From the NCBI RefSeq assembly GCF_910596095.1, contig NC_056550.1, positions 7,712,501-7,776,500 of the forward strand: DNA of 64,000 nucleotides. Direction: 5' to 3'. Positions 50,501-61,920 of this stretch are shown here, piece by piece. The notes below the pieces were generated by a model that saw only the letters and a list, made by a program, of their open reading frames with translations, did no database searches and had not been told where the DNA came from. Each line of letters begins with the position of its first letter. The first letter of the stretch is position 1. Source of the stretch: Thunnus maccoyii. Lineage: Eukaryota > Chordata > Actinopteri > Scombriformes > Scombridae. A program made the position numbers and the translations under genes.

Positions 50501-52557
50501 ATTTTAATTTCCTACAGCTCAAGGAGATGTATTAAAATGTCATGTTTTGTCTGACTAACAGTCCAAACCCCAAAGATATTCGGTTTACTGTCATGTATGA
50601 CACATAGAAGTAGCAAAACTTCAAATGTGAGCAGCTGGAACTGAAGTATGTTTTTACATTTTTGTTTGAAAAATGACTAAAACGATTATTCAGTTATCAA
50701 AACAGTTGCCAATTAATTTTCTGTCACAAATGAATTGTTGCAGCTCTACATGTCAGTATGCTTTAAGAATTCAACAAGTATACATACACATACATACATG
50801 CTGGCTGTGCAACTGATCTTTCAAGGGATAAAACAACTTATTTGAACCTCACCTGGATGGTCTTGGTTATTTTAAAAGGTGTTGCAGCGGCTGCCTGTGT
50901 CTGCGTCCCTCCGATGCTCCTCTTGAGGCTCAGTCTGTCACGAGCATCCATCATTCTCTTGTTATTACTGCTCAGCTGAGGCGTTGTGCTTCCCCTCACA
51001 CTCAGTCCTTGTACATTGGGGGCAAACTGCCTTGTGTTTACACCAGCAAGATTGTTGATGGTGTGTATCTGTATCTGTGGTACAAGTGTCTGGCTCTGTA
51101 GTTGGTGTGTTATTGCTGTCTTTTGCGTGGTCTGTGCAGGGACACTGAACTGATTCTGCCCCTGTTTGCGTGAGTTGATCATCTGACGAGCATCCTGCAC
51201 TCCTCCTGCTCCTCCCCGCCCACGGATTTTGAAACGAGCATCCTTCTGACCCAGCTTTTCTCTGGCATCTTTCACTTGAAACCCTGATGGTAGACAGGAA
51301 GTAGATTGAGGGTGAGCTACATATAAATAGCTAAAGCATAACGGTCACTAACCAGTTGGTTTTCACATAATATGAGGCATAAGTGAATAGAGAAGTTCTA
51401 ATAAAGGGGTTGTAGCCAGTTCAGTGGTCTGCCCACTGACCGTGGGCGCTAACACAGATCACTGATTACTGTGCAAGGCTTGTAGCCAATTCAGTGGTCT
51501 GTCTGCTGACCATGGTCGCTAACACGAATCACTGGTTACTACCACTTAGAGGCGCTGAAGCTGGTGGTCCGGATCACTTGGTGAATGGTCTGTGGAGTGG
51601 TCTTTGTGGTCCTAATCCACGTTCTCCCTTATTTTTTATATGCATAGACAATAGTGGCCCTTACCCGTTCCTCCTCCAAGTCGCTGTCTGACATCACCAA
51701 CCCCGATCTTCTGTCGGGCGTCAAAACTCTTGCCAGTCCCTCCTGCACCCCGTCCAAACATGGGTCTGAGAGAAAGAACAAAGTCTGTTTGAGTTAATCA
51801 ATTGCACTTAAAGACACCCGTTAGATTTTTTTTTGTTCGTCCAACATTTTTACGTTTCTAAGAACTCTAGAGTTACATATTTTGAAAGTAATATTTGCAA
51901 CAGTATCATTCATTTTCCTTTTCATTATTTCTTTTAGTAGATGATTTAAGCTGCGCTAATTGTTTACACACAGTACAAAGGGAATGCATTTGAGTTATAG
52001 GTTGTCGTTCTGGGTTATGATATATGCAGACAATAAGAGACATCTTAAGCATGATAGATTTGGACAAGCCATCATCCTAATCTGACCCAGTGCTTCCAGC
52101 AACCATATTTGTTCAATAAGTGAGAGCGAAACCCTGCTAACATAAACGCTGCTAGCCAGCTAAAGTAGGCGAATGAAGCTACAAACAAGACAGCTAAGCA
52201 AATTAGTTGAAGCTTTCCAGATGTATGCGTTATCTCGACCACAAAAATTGCACAAAGTTTGGTTAAAAAAACAGGGGTTAGTTGAATAATTAACCCATAT
52301 TGTGCTAAATTTAACGATGAATGGCTTCGGACGTTATGGCCTACAGCTAATGTTAACAAGTTAGCCTCGCGTTTACGAAGTACACGCTGCCAACAGCTCT
52401 GAGCTCTCATAATACTTTTAAACATGTTACTGCAGGTTAGCGCAAACTTAATAAACGTGCATATATCAGTGAAATAATAGTTTTCGTACCGTTTGGCGGG
52501 CACCTTGGTATTAATACCGCGCTGTCGTATCACTTCATCCAAAGAGACGTCTGCCAT
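47557..52557 (-). CDS. poldip3: Polymerase delta-interacting protein 3 (SKAR/PDIP46)
   Basis: POLDIP3 binds DNA polymerase delta p50, joins TREX-linked mRNA export and recruits S6K1 to spliced mRNA. Ten exons join in frame (minus strand): 52557-52490, 51765-51665, 51283-50853, 50360-50316, 50157-50080, 49919-49698, 49036-48959, 48831-48702, 48490-48424, 47773-47557, giving 478 residues (human 421). The N terminus MADVSLDEVIRQRG resembles UAP56-binding motifs of export adaptors. Four DAR repeats follow (FDARQKIG, KDAREKLG, QDARQMI, MDARDRLSL). An RRM spans exons 7-9 (ITVNNLHPRVTEEDI, ELFCVCGALKRARLVKVG, AEVVFVRKEDAVSAYRKYNN). Exons 4-7 are all phase 0 and multiples of three, so any of them can be skipped without a frame change. 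Confidence 0.96.
51411..51550. repeat. 70-base tandem duplication in poldip3 intron 2
   Basis: TGTAGCCAGTTCAGTGGTCT at 51411 recurs as TGTAGCCAATTCAGTGGTCT at 51481. The two 70-base units also share GCTAACAC and ATCACTG, with about a dozen differences. Confidence 0.85.
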
Positions 52558-52826
52558 TTTCTCACACTGTCTAACTGCGCATGCGTGCATGCGAAGGTAT
52601 TTAGCTTGGAGTACGGGAGCCGAGTTGGACTGGACAGCCAAATGGCTACGAGGAGCTGACGATGTATTTTAATGTTTTCCATACCATTGTTTGTTCATCA
52701 AATCATATGCTCCACAATTAAAGAATGAATGGCAATATAATTTTGAAACACGGAGCTGCACTCATGAAGAATGAACCCGCTGTCCACGTTCTAATGACTA
52801 ATCGGCGATCGATTACTCTTGACAAA

Positions 52827-53042
52827 ATGCAAACGCCATAACATGCCACTCTACCCATGAGCCTTTGCGCCATATTGTCGCAACAAGCACCTTGGTTTTA
52901 CGAAGCAAATGCAGTTTATGGTCATTAAAACACTGTTCAAAAATTAAATTTCACAAGCCATTGTTTGATACAAACACAACTGTTTTTAGAAAATAAAATA
53001 CACTGCTGCAAGTGGCTCATAGTCGGCACCCTAACAGAGAAG
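52827..53042 (+). promoter_or_regulatory. snRNA-type promoter of the U12 gene (DSE and PSE)
   Basis: A PSE-like element GGCACCCTAACAGAGAAG lies at 53025-53042, centred about 54 bases before the RNA start. It resembles vertebrate U1/U2 PSEs of the TCACCNTNACTGTNAAA kind. Further up, an octamer variant ATGCAAAC (52827-52834) and a ZNF143/Staf-like TACCCATGAGCCTTTGCG (52852-52869) form a plausible distal sequence element at about -260 to -219. There is no TATA box at -25, as expected for a polymerase II snRNA gene. The same DNA should also serve poldip3, which starts at 52557 on the other strand. Confidence 0.7.
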
Positions 53043-53087
53043 TCCTGGACACTGTGATTACCCCGGTCTTCGGCAATTGATTAGTTA

Positions 53088-53241
53088 TGCCTTAAACTGA
53101 TGAGTAAGGAAAATAACGATGCGGGGTGACGCCCGCGTCCTCGTACATTTAACGAGATCAATTTTTGAAAGGGGACAGGTCTGCCTGCTGAGGTGACTCA
53201 CCTACTTTGTGAGATGCCTTGCGGGACTAGGACCTTCCCTG
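53088..53241 (+). ncRNA. rnu12: U12 small nuclear RNA (minor spliceosome)
   Basis: U12 base-pairs with the branch site of U12-type introns. The sequence begins TGCCTTAAACTGATGAGTAA and includes GAGTAAGGAAAATAACGAT, the branch-pairing segment, identical to the human RNA as I remember it. Stem I is GATGCGGG/CCCGCGTC (53118-53125 with 53132-53139). A second stem is CTCGT/ACGAG. The Sm site AATTTTTGA is at 53160-53168. The 3' stem CTCAC/GTGAG (53197-53201 with 53209-53213) encloses CTACTTT, the loop bound by the 65K (RNPC3) protein. Helix changes relative to human are paired. The 3' end is estimated from length (human 150 bases). A 3'-box-like TTGAAAGTATAAGA follows at 53247-53260. It lies divergently beside poldip3, as in human. 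Confidence 0.95.
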
Positions 53242-53246
53242 AACCC

Positions 53247-53260
53247 TTGAAAGTATAAGA
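53247..53260 (+). terminator. Candidate snRNA 3' box of the U12 gene
   Basis: TTGAAAGTATAAGA resembles the vertebrate snRNA 3'-end-formation box (GTTT, short spacer, AAARNNAGA). It begins about six bases after the estimated RNA end. The match is partial. Confidence 0.5.
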
Positions 53261-54025
53261 TAAACAAATATTTCACGCACGTTTAATGCGCAATGATATC
53301 ATGGATGTATAAATAACATTCATACAAAACATGCATACAAAAAAATAGTGAAACTCAAAGTGCTATAGTATTAATAGCATAGAACACACAACATAAAGAA
53401 AATAATAATGAGTGAAGATAAGAAGCCTTCCTGAATGGAAAGCTTTTTTATGCCTTTTTTTTAAAATTTTTTTTTAAAGAGTCTAGGGTCTTAGAAACGT
53501 GATATAATGCAAAGCAATACAATGATACCGATGAAAACAAACATGTTATTTCTTGTATATTGTACACGACTGTTGTCTTGTTTATTTATTTTTATTTACA
53601 CTTTCACATTTATACAAGATAGACATACAAAAAAGAAACAAACAACCACAACAACAACAAAAAGTACAGAACACAACAACACATAACATGGGGTAGTGGG
53701 TATACAGTACATTGCCTCGAATGCCTCACAATTATTCATTTCACTATCATACGGTGTACTTCACGTGTATAGGGGGAACCAAGGGTTCAAAATCATCTCA
53801 AATAGGGCTGCTCAGTATTAGTTTGTATTAATTGCAAATACGCAATGCTGAAACGCACTCCCAAATTTAAACAAAACACAAACATATAGTTTTATATTGC
53901 ATTAGTGCAGGAATAAGGTACGAGGACTGAAAATGCTTTTAAAAAATGACTTTGTGATATCATATTGTCTATAGCTGATACTTTGGCCAGTAAAATGTGG
54001 GATTCATGTTTTTTTTCATAAGCAT

Positions 54026-54057
<32 letters not shown>

Positions 54058-54217
54058 CTGCCAAAAAACCGTTGCTCAAAAGGCATGACGGTAAACTCCA
54101 AGTCCCAGGATGCAGTTGGGCAGGCGCAGCTCCAACTTGATGTCCAATTGGACCCGCTCATCAGCGCTGCTTCACGTCGCGGTGTCGCGGATCAATCGAG
54201 GATCAATCAGAGGAGAA
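53261..54217. other. Spacer between U12 and fam234b
   Basis: The DNA is AT-rich with CAACAACAAC-type simple sequence near 53640-53680 and a 27-base A run at 54031-54057. The last 150 bases before 54218 are GC-richer and should hold the fam234b promoter and 5' UTR. No gene was seen. Confidence 0.5.
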
Positions 54218-57200
54218 ATGGCTGCAGCTCTGTCTCGTGCCCTCAAACTGCCCGGTAAGACCCGCTACACATATTTCAACCTCACACGAGAAGCGATCAA
54301 ACGGTCATGAATCTGTCATCGGTCCAGACTGGATGACTGACAGTTCTCACTCGCATCTCAGCTCTTTAAATGCAGTTGATTAATTTTTATTAACTGTCAT
54401 GTCAAACATTTAGCATCGGTTCGTTGTCATATTAAATCGACGCACGTTTTCCAGAGTCTGTTATATAAGATGGATGTTTGGTTTACAGTGTGTGCAGAGC
54501 ATCCCTCTGTTAAAGCGTGTGTGTGTTGTGTGCTGACTGTTAGCGGGCTGCTAGCTAATGTTAACCCAACACTAACGGACCGAGCTGCTGCTGCTGCTGC
54601 TGCTGGAGAGTAAACAAGTAAAGCGTGATAACAATACTGCGCCAGGCCCGACGCCACTGATTATACATGGGACTACCAGTCATGTGCGTTTGTAATGTAA
54701 TTTATTCTATTTTGGCAGCTCTACTATTGGCAGCCTACAGCATTTGTTTATTTATTTATTTGCTTGTTCTTTTTTAACTGAAAAATAACCTATATTTAAT
54801 CATTGTAAGAGTTGTTATTGTAATTAGTTGTAGTAGTAGAAGTATTGTACAAGTTAAACTATATGGGCAGCTCAAAGATATTAGAGATACTAACTAACTT
54901 TACTCTTATTATTGCCCTCAGCTGCATATTGTCCTGTATTTTGTTTTTCTGTGCCAAAACTGATAAGTAAAATGCATTATTGGACTTGGACATATCGAGG
55001 AAAAAGGCCATTATGTCAAAAACATGTAATGAGATGTGAAAAAGCCATAAAGTGGAAACATAACACCACTGATGAAAAGCACTTCCAGAGTTAAAATGCT
55101 CAGAGTAAAGGAAGGATGCATCTATAATGTACCAGTGCTGAAGGGAATATATTAGTAATTAAGTATCAATAATATATCAGCAGAGTCATATCGCAATATG
55201 ACTATCAGTTGTCCCAGCCATACTCTAACTCATAACTACATGGGACAGTTGAACCTCATGATCAGCCTCTGTGTCTCCGCAGGGAAGAAGGGCTCGGAGT
55301 TAGGGGAGTACGACCCTCTCACCCAAGCAGACAGCGAGGATGAGAGCGAAGAAGATGACCTCGTGCTCAACTACCCCCGAAATGGCCTCGGCAGGGACAG
55401 CTGCCTCGGCACCGGCTCCTCAAAGCTGCGGGGTGGCAGATCCGGAAGACTCGTGGGTGCCGAAGATGAAGGGCAGGAGGATGAGGAAGAAGAGGAGGAC
55501 GAATGGAGAGAGCGGCTCCCCAACAAATCCAGGCAGGACAGAGATGACATGAAAGGCATGCAGTACTGGAACCACAGGGACTCCGGCAGGGACAGGATGA
55601 GGGAGGACAGAGGGGGACCCGGGACATTGGGAGGCGCTGGGCTCGGGGGTTGTAGTAGTGATGTGGAAGAAAAGAGGATGAGGATGAAGAACGCCATCCG
55701 AACTGCATTTTTCCTGGTGCCTGTGGTCTGCGCCACATTGCTCGTGCTGCTTTGTGCTTTCCTGATTCCCTGCCAGAAGGGAGGACTGGGAAACAGGCCA
55801 CAATGGGAGAGAGAACTGGGAGATGCAGGAGGTAAACAGAATAACAACAAAGTCTGTGATACATCACTGTAGCTACATTTTCAGTAACAACATGACTGAT
55901 GAGTTTGAGGTTCTCTGCTACTTCCACTTTATATTCTACCTGAACTACATGTAGACAAACAATTACTGGAAGTTAAAGTCCAGAAAAAAACAAACAAAGG
56001 GGAAGAGTTAGACCAGATTGTGATCTATTAAAGGTTAACTGGCCTAAAACCATGATGCACAATATGCACTCACACTCCTTTGATGACATGTAAAGTGGGT
56101 GGTGCCGCCATTAATAATGCTGACTTTATATAAACATAGGAGTCTCTGTGGCTAGACAACGCTGGCTCACCCTTTAATTAGTCAACTGTAATTACACAGG
56201 ATTGCATCACTCTGCTGCACCCACCACATGCTCTGTTTCAGCATGCACTATGAAAATATTGTAGCGTGGCAATAAATACAAACTCTGCAGTATTGTTTCT
56301 TTAATGTCCGATTAAGTGTTTTACTCTTTTAATGACTCACTATTTTATTTCATTTAATTCCTCCTGCTTATCTCTACAGCATCAAAATGTAGAATAACGG
56401 AAAAAAAAAAAGGCTGATGTTAAAGTAGCTGGTAGACTTATAACACTGGTGGGTGGTTTTCATTCTGTTTTGATTTCTCTGTGTAGGTGTCACTCCACCT
56501 GCACTGGCATTGTGGGATGTCGATGGCGATTCGGTGGAGGATGTCTTACTGGGTGTTACTGAATGCACCAATGACACTCATTCCACACAAGGGAACAAAA
56601 GTATGTGAGGAATTCTTTGAAAGGGTTTTTTCAGACATCACATTAAAATTGGAGACATTTTAGATCATGAGAGAGGGAAGATGTCATTATCATGTGCACG
56701 TGTCCCTCTCCTCTAAATCTCAATAGCGTCTCTGTGCCATAAATGGCTACCATGTGTACTGAACTATGTGCGCTTACATAGTTAGTCTAATCTTGCTAGT
56801 CCTGCTAAGCTGCTGAACCCTAAATCCACTTTAATATCTCATCCTGTTTGTGATTTTTGTAAATGCTGCGTAATGATTTATGATGTCCTTTCTTCGTCCC
56901 AGTTTACAGTGCGGTGGCCCTGTCTGCAGTCAGCGGTCAGGTGCTGTGGAGGAATGTCATGCGGGAGTCTGTGATGTACATCCAGTGTGGTCTCCAGGAC
57001 AACTCCCAGCCGTCACCTGTGTGTCTCCTCATTGGCAAATCTATCCTCATGGCCGTCGATGGTGCCACAGGTTAGAAGAAAGTCATTTAAGCTGCACATT
57101 TTTTTTTTTTTCCATTCAAAGCATTTAAAACAGGGTCAAATAGGTTTCCTTTCACTCCCCAGGGAGTCACTTGGGGTCGGTCCTGCTGAAGAACATTGAA

Positions 57201-60200
57201 TCCCAGGCGGTGTTACTTCCAGACCTCGACAACGACTCAGTCCCAGATCTGCTGGTAGCCACCCTGCCTGCAAATGAGGTATTTCTATGTCAGCCACATG
57301 CTTCTCCTCTTACACATATGTATATGAAGTGAGACATTTTACATAGAATTTGCTCTGTAGTGCAACTGTCCTTTGAAAAACAATGATTGGAGCTTTTTAC
57401 CTTATAAAATTACAGGGTTTGTTCAATCATTTTCAGTAGCAATATGTTTGCTCCTCAACTTATTTTGGATACAACTGTCCTTTGAAATGTACATAACAAT
57501 CAGTGATGCAGTGATCAACACTTGTGGTTATGTTGCCTGTGTTGTTCATATTTCAGCTTCTTCTCAAGGGTCTTTCAACTAAATATATTTGAAATAAAAA
57601 AAAGACTTTGTGGTAACACAAAAAATATTTACAAAATTATAGTTGTGTGAAAATTAGACACTACTGACTGATGTTTCCTCTCGCTAAATGAAGCTGTATA
57701 ATTGTGTCTCCGGTGACATTCCTGTTAATAATACCATTAACGTATATCTTTCTTACAGTGGTACTGTCATTCGGAATAACAGTCATGTGATCATGAGCTG
57801 AAAGTTTACCGATCATGTTTCCAGGCCTTTGCATTCTACATAACTTTTTCTGCTGCGTTCATTTTCAGGCTTTGGATCTCTCCTTGACCCTGATCTCTGG
57901 GGGAACCAGGACGAAGCTCGGACATCCCGTGCCTTTCAACCTCACCGGACAGGGAAAGCTGATTGGTCCTTTGCTGCATGAGACACAACAAGGGGCATAC
58001 TACATCCTCTTTGGACTAGGTAAAGAAAGCAGTCAGCAATGTAGAGGTCTAATTCAATACTTTAAAGCATGACTGCAGCTACAAATAGTTGAAATCGAAA
58101 AAGCACAACGTTCCCATGCTGTTAGCATTATAATGTAGAGTGATGTCAGGTAATTTGGGACATCAGGTATAATGGGACATATAAGCTTTGAGGCACTCTG
58201 CTCTTTAAATATTAGCAGCCAATCACTGAAAAGGTCATTGAATTGTTGCTACAATACTACTTAACATAAAACAATCATTTTGATTGGTCTGTGGTACCCA
58301 GGAAGTGTGTGGCAAAACCTTCAAGGTCATCAGGTCAGGCAAATCGCTCAGTAAGTGCTGTGACATACTGAATTGTACTTTTGCATAATAAGGGTGCTAA
58401 ACCAAAAACAGACTATTTAACAATTTGCAGAACTGTATTATGATGAAGTGTTTTACGAAGTCTTTTAATTATAATAGACATATTTGCCAAATACACATTG
58501 TTTATTTGTGAATAAGCATTTGAAGCACCGTCCCATTTTATCAAACAGCGTTTCGTAAAATGGGACAAGAATTTCAGCTAAATTGGGACAGTTGTTTAAG
58601 TGTTAATATTTGCAATAAGGTTGTGATTTAATCAATTTTATAGGCTTTTTCTTGTATTATTTTGACCATGTCACACATTTTGTCTCACACATATACACAA
58701 CACGCTACACTAATGTACATTAGCCTAGGCTAATGTGCATTAGCCTAGGATAATGTATGTATGTACATTAGCCTAAGCTAATGTGTGTACATTAGCCTAG
58801 GCTAATGATTTAATATTTATATAATATATTTATATAATTTCACAGTAGCAGTAGGCTATGCACAGTAGGCCTATGAATGGTTTCATAACCAGTATTCTGG
58901 CTTGTTTCACTGGGCAGTTCAGCCCTTTTAAGTTTTAACAATTAAAATTAAAACCCAAAGAACATAGTGGGATGAAATATGATGAATATGAAATGTGAAA
59001 CATTTAAGAGTTATGTAAAGGTTTAAGGTAAAATCATTTTTTAATTATTTTTGTATTCATACAACACCTGATTCCCTATTTTACTCTGTTCAGCCCTTCT
59101 ATTACTATGTTCAATTGTACTATATACTATATGTTCAAATAAAAAAAAATATTTCAGCTGAAAATGAATGCCCCATTTTACCTGAACATGCCAACAACGT
59201 GAGAGAAGGGGTCTTGGTGTGTTTGAAGGTAAGTATACTTTACAACATAATTTCAAAAGAGGAATACTGCAGAGATTCGTGATAATTTATAAAAACATTG
59301 GCGGAGTGAGTAACTAGCTTTTTTGATGATCTCCTGGTAATTTTACCAAAAAGTGTCCCAAATTACCTGATTCCACCCTATCTGATTCAGTTAATACGGT
59401 TATTTTATTTGCAGTATTAAAACATTGTGTCAATGTCTTTTTTCCTCAGGTAATGTAGAGGCCATCTCTCTGAGTGATATCTACTCTCGTGCTACTGGCA
59501 AACCGCCCATAACCCAGCCGCTTACAAGGAAGGATTCAGGTTGGGAGGAACTCAGGAAAAGCAATTCCTCCTCCTTCATACACATTTACAGGTACGCCTC
59601 AGTGACTGGCACATAGCTCTGTTTACACCGTACACATACTTCTCTGTTGGTTAATCATGAACCTTTAATCTGTTAGTATGAAGGAGACACATTTACTAAA
59701 CCACAAGTGTGATGCTTGAACTAACATTACTGGCACTTTACTGTTTGCATAGAAGTATTCCTCATAGGTCTTAATCACAGTATACTGATGATTCAAACAT
59801 TAAGAAGTGATTTTAAAAAATGCACTAGCCACAATAAAGTAAGTGGTGTCAGATTGAACTCTTACCAATGTTTTCAATATTTTCACTTTTAAGGAGGGTA
59901 ATGATTAAATAATCAGTAGATTTTGGTACCAGTGGATATCAGTAATACTCCCACATTGCTTACATAATATTAAAACCAAGTTACAAAGTATGAGAACATC
60001 AATATACACACAATTTTGTAAGCATGTTATTCCATGAGTTACTGGGGAAACTGGATCTTCCATTTCCTGCGTTGTACAGACAGTGAAAGAGAAGGCACAG
60101 AAAACTATTTTTTTATAGACACCTATGTTATTGTCTTTCCAGGGGATCTGAGCGTGCAGAGTTCCTGGTCCCTCTTGTGGCTGGTTTTGGCAACAACCAC

Positions 60201-61920
60201 AACAGCTTGGACACTGTTTCTAACCTGAACTCCACCAAAAGTGAATGGGTGTTGGTTTATGGCTCCAGCAAACTCTCAGTGCTCCGACAGACCGACATGC
60301 ACAAAAAATGGACCTCTAAGTCACCTCCCATTCACAGGTACAGACCTGCATATCACTGTCACTACTGACTGAGTTATTATATCATTGTATTATATTTCTG
60401 CTGCCAACATTATTATATAAAAACACTTTTTAAGCTTTTTGAACTTCAAGTTATATATCAGAATTTAGCAAAAAATTTCCCTAAAATATTTCTTTGCCTG
60501 TCACAGCCAACCAGCCCTGGGACACTTCAATGATGATGGAGTCCTTGATCTCTTTTTTCAGCATTCAGCAAACGGCACCATGAAGGTAAAACAGCTCAGT
60601 TCGGTTTTTCAGGTATCAAATGAATACAAGGGTTCACATGCTGCATAAATATAATTGTTTGGCAGTTTGTTTGTTACAGAAATGAAGATTTAGAGTCTTG
60701 ATTATAAAGCTTTAACTGACCTCTAAGTGTGCTCTAATCCTACTGGTTTACTGCTTTTCCTCTTTCTCTCTCGTCAGGCGCAGGTCATTGACGGAGTAGA
60801 TGGGCACTCTCTCTGGACAGCAGAGTTTGTGTGTCCTCGTCTTGTTTTGGAAGCTTCAGTGATCTCCACCTCAACTGGCCTATCAGCTTTTGTCTTCTGG
60901 GCCAGCGAACCAATCAAAGCGCAGAAGAATGTCACCAAGGCAACTGTGAGTCTGCCTAGAGAACAAGCTTATTGAGGCAAATCACTTCTGCTCTATGAAT
61001 AAAAAAAAATGGATAAAACAGAATGAATCATGTGCACAGCTTATTTTACTTCATTGTCTTTGAGTTTGAGCTGGAGCCAATAACTCTGGGTTTGACCCAA
61101 AATAATAAATACTCAACTTATGTAATGAAAAAGGCACTAAACTGTCCACATTAACTGTGTAGGTAGCACCAGGTGTTGCTGCAGCGGAGCCGCTCATCAG
61201 AAAGCTATTCCTGTTGCACCCTGTATATCCCACAATCCTGCTGGAGCTCACCAGCACCACGCACACAACAGTCACCTCTGCAGGTAAACGTCACCAGAGA
61301 TAAAATGCACTGTAGCTGCAGAATACTGTAGAAAAACATCTGCTTCAATACAGAGCAATAACTGTTTATTTCATAATAAATAAACTGTCTTCATAGTTTT
61401 TCATAAAACAATATGTAGAATAATGCTGCATGGATTTTGTATAACTTTTATCATTCACTATCCAAATGTCTGACTTCCAAAAAGATGCCAAGATACTAAT
61501 ACACATGTTCAAGTGATAAGAAATGTTCTTCCTCCTATTTTCTCCTACTTCCTCTCTGACAGTGAGTTACCAGGAGAATCAGAAAGATGCTTCCTACATC
61601 ACCGTATCCTCCCGGCCCACACCGGATTCGGAGCCCGGCGCTCGGATAGTTAAGAGCATGAGCCTCAGAGCTGCTATCACTAAAGGACAGATTGTCAGAC
61701 TAGGGGAAAGCAACAAGAGCGGGGAACCTGTTAAACCAGGCGTATTTGAGGTCAACAAATTCTTCAGGCATCTGTCCTTCAAAAACCAGGTGAGAAAGAC
61801 ACTAAGTGTGATAATAATCTCTTACTGTTGTTTAATATCTGTAGTATTTTGACATTACAATGATTATTGCCTACTGTCAGTCAGCTAAATACACTTAAAC
61901 TGTGTTGCTTTGTTTAGTGA
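54218..61920 (+). CDS. fam234b: FAM234B, single-pass membrane protein with beta-propeller-like ectodomain
   Basis: The molecular role is poorly known. Twelve coding exons join in frame: 54218-54254, 55283-55831, 56487-56600, 56903-57070, 57163-57278, 57869-58019, 59450-59591, 60143-60337, 60507-60585, 60778-60945, 61163-61283, 61563-61789. They code for 689 residues, with TGA (61918-61920) as the first codon of the next exon; human has about 622. The N terminus MAAALSRALKLPGKK plus ELGEYDPLTQADS matches human FAM234B and separates it from FAM234A. An acidic, Arg-rich region (residues 60-150) precedes a membrane segment (about 153-176, LLVLLCAFLIPC). The ectodomain has FG-GAP-like loops: DVDGDSVEDVL, DLDNDSVPDLL and FNDDGVLDLF. 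The C-terminal end is the least certain part. Confidence 0.93.
54583..54605. repeat. CTG/GCT trinucleotide run in fam234b intron 1
   Basis: About seven GCT units lie in GC-rich DNA shortly after exon 1. Confidence 0.8.
58136..59380. mobile_element. 1.2 kb non-autonomous DNA element with terminal inverted repeats in fam234b intron 6
   Basis: The left end TAGAGTGATGTCAGGTAATT and the right end, read inward on the other strand, TAGGGTGGAATCAGGTAATT, agree closely; both continue TGGGACA, giving a terminal repeat of about 30 bases. Inside are secondary inverted copies of CAGGTATAATGGGAC (about 58163 and 59171) and a perfect 11-base hairpin GTCCCATTTTA/TAAAATGGGAC (58530-58540 with 58556-58566). 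There is no transposase-like frame. The family is unknown to me. Confidence 0.7.
58700..58808. repeat. Tandem palindromic TTAGCCTAGGCTAA units
   Basis: Within the element at 58136-59380, four near-palindromic units of the form CATTAGCCTAGGCTAATG follow one another, separated by short GT or ATGT spacers. Each can fold on itself, and the series can form a cruciform. Confidence 0.8.

Noticed and set aside
52072-52641. 189-codon minus-strand frame covering poldip3 exon 1
   Set aside because: It is exon 1 of poldip3 in its true frame extended at both ends through the 5' flank and intron 1; only 52557-52490 is coding.
55367-55927. Three long minus-strand frames (127-186 codons)
   Set aside because: They are antisense shadows of the large second exon of fam234b, whose sense strand carries the conserved EYDPLTQADS protein.
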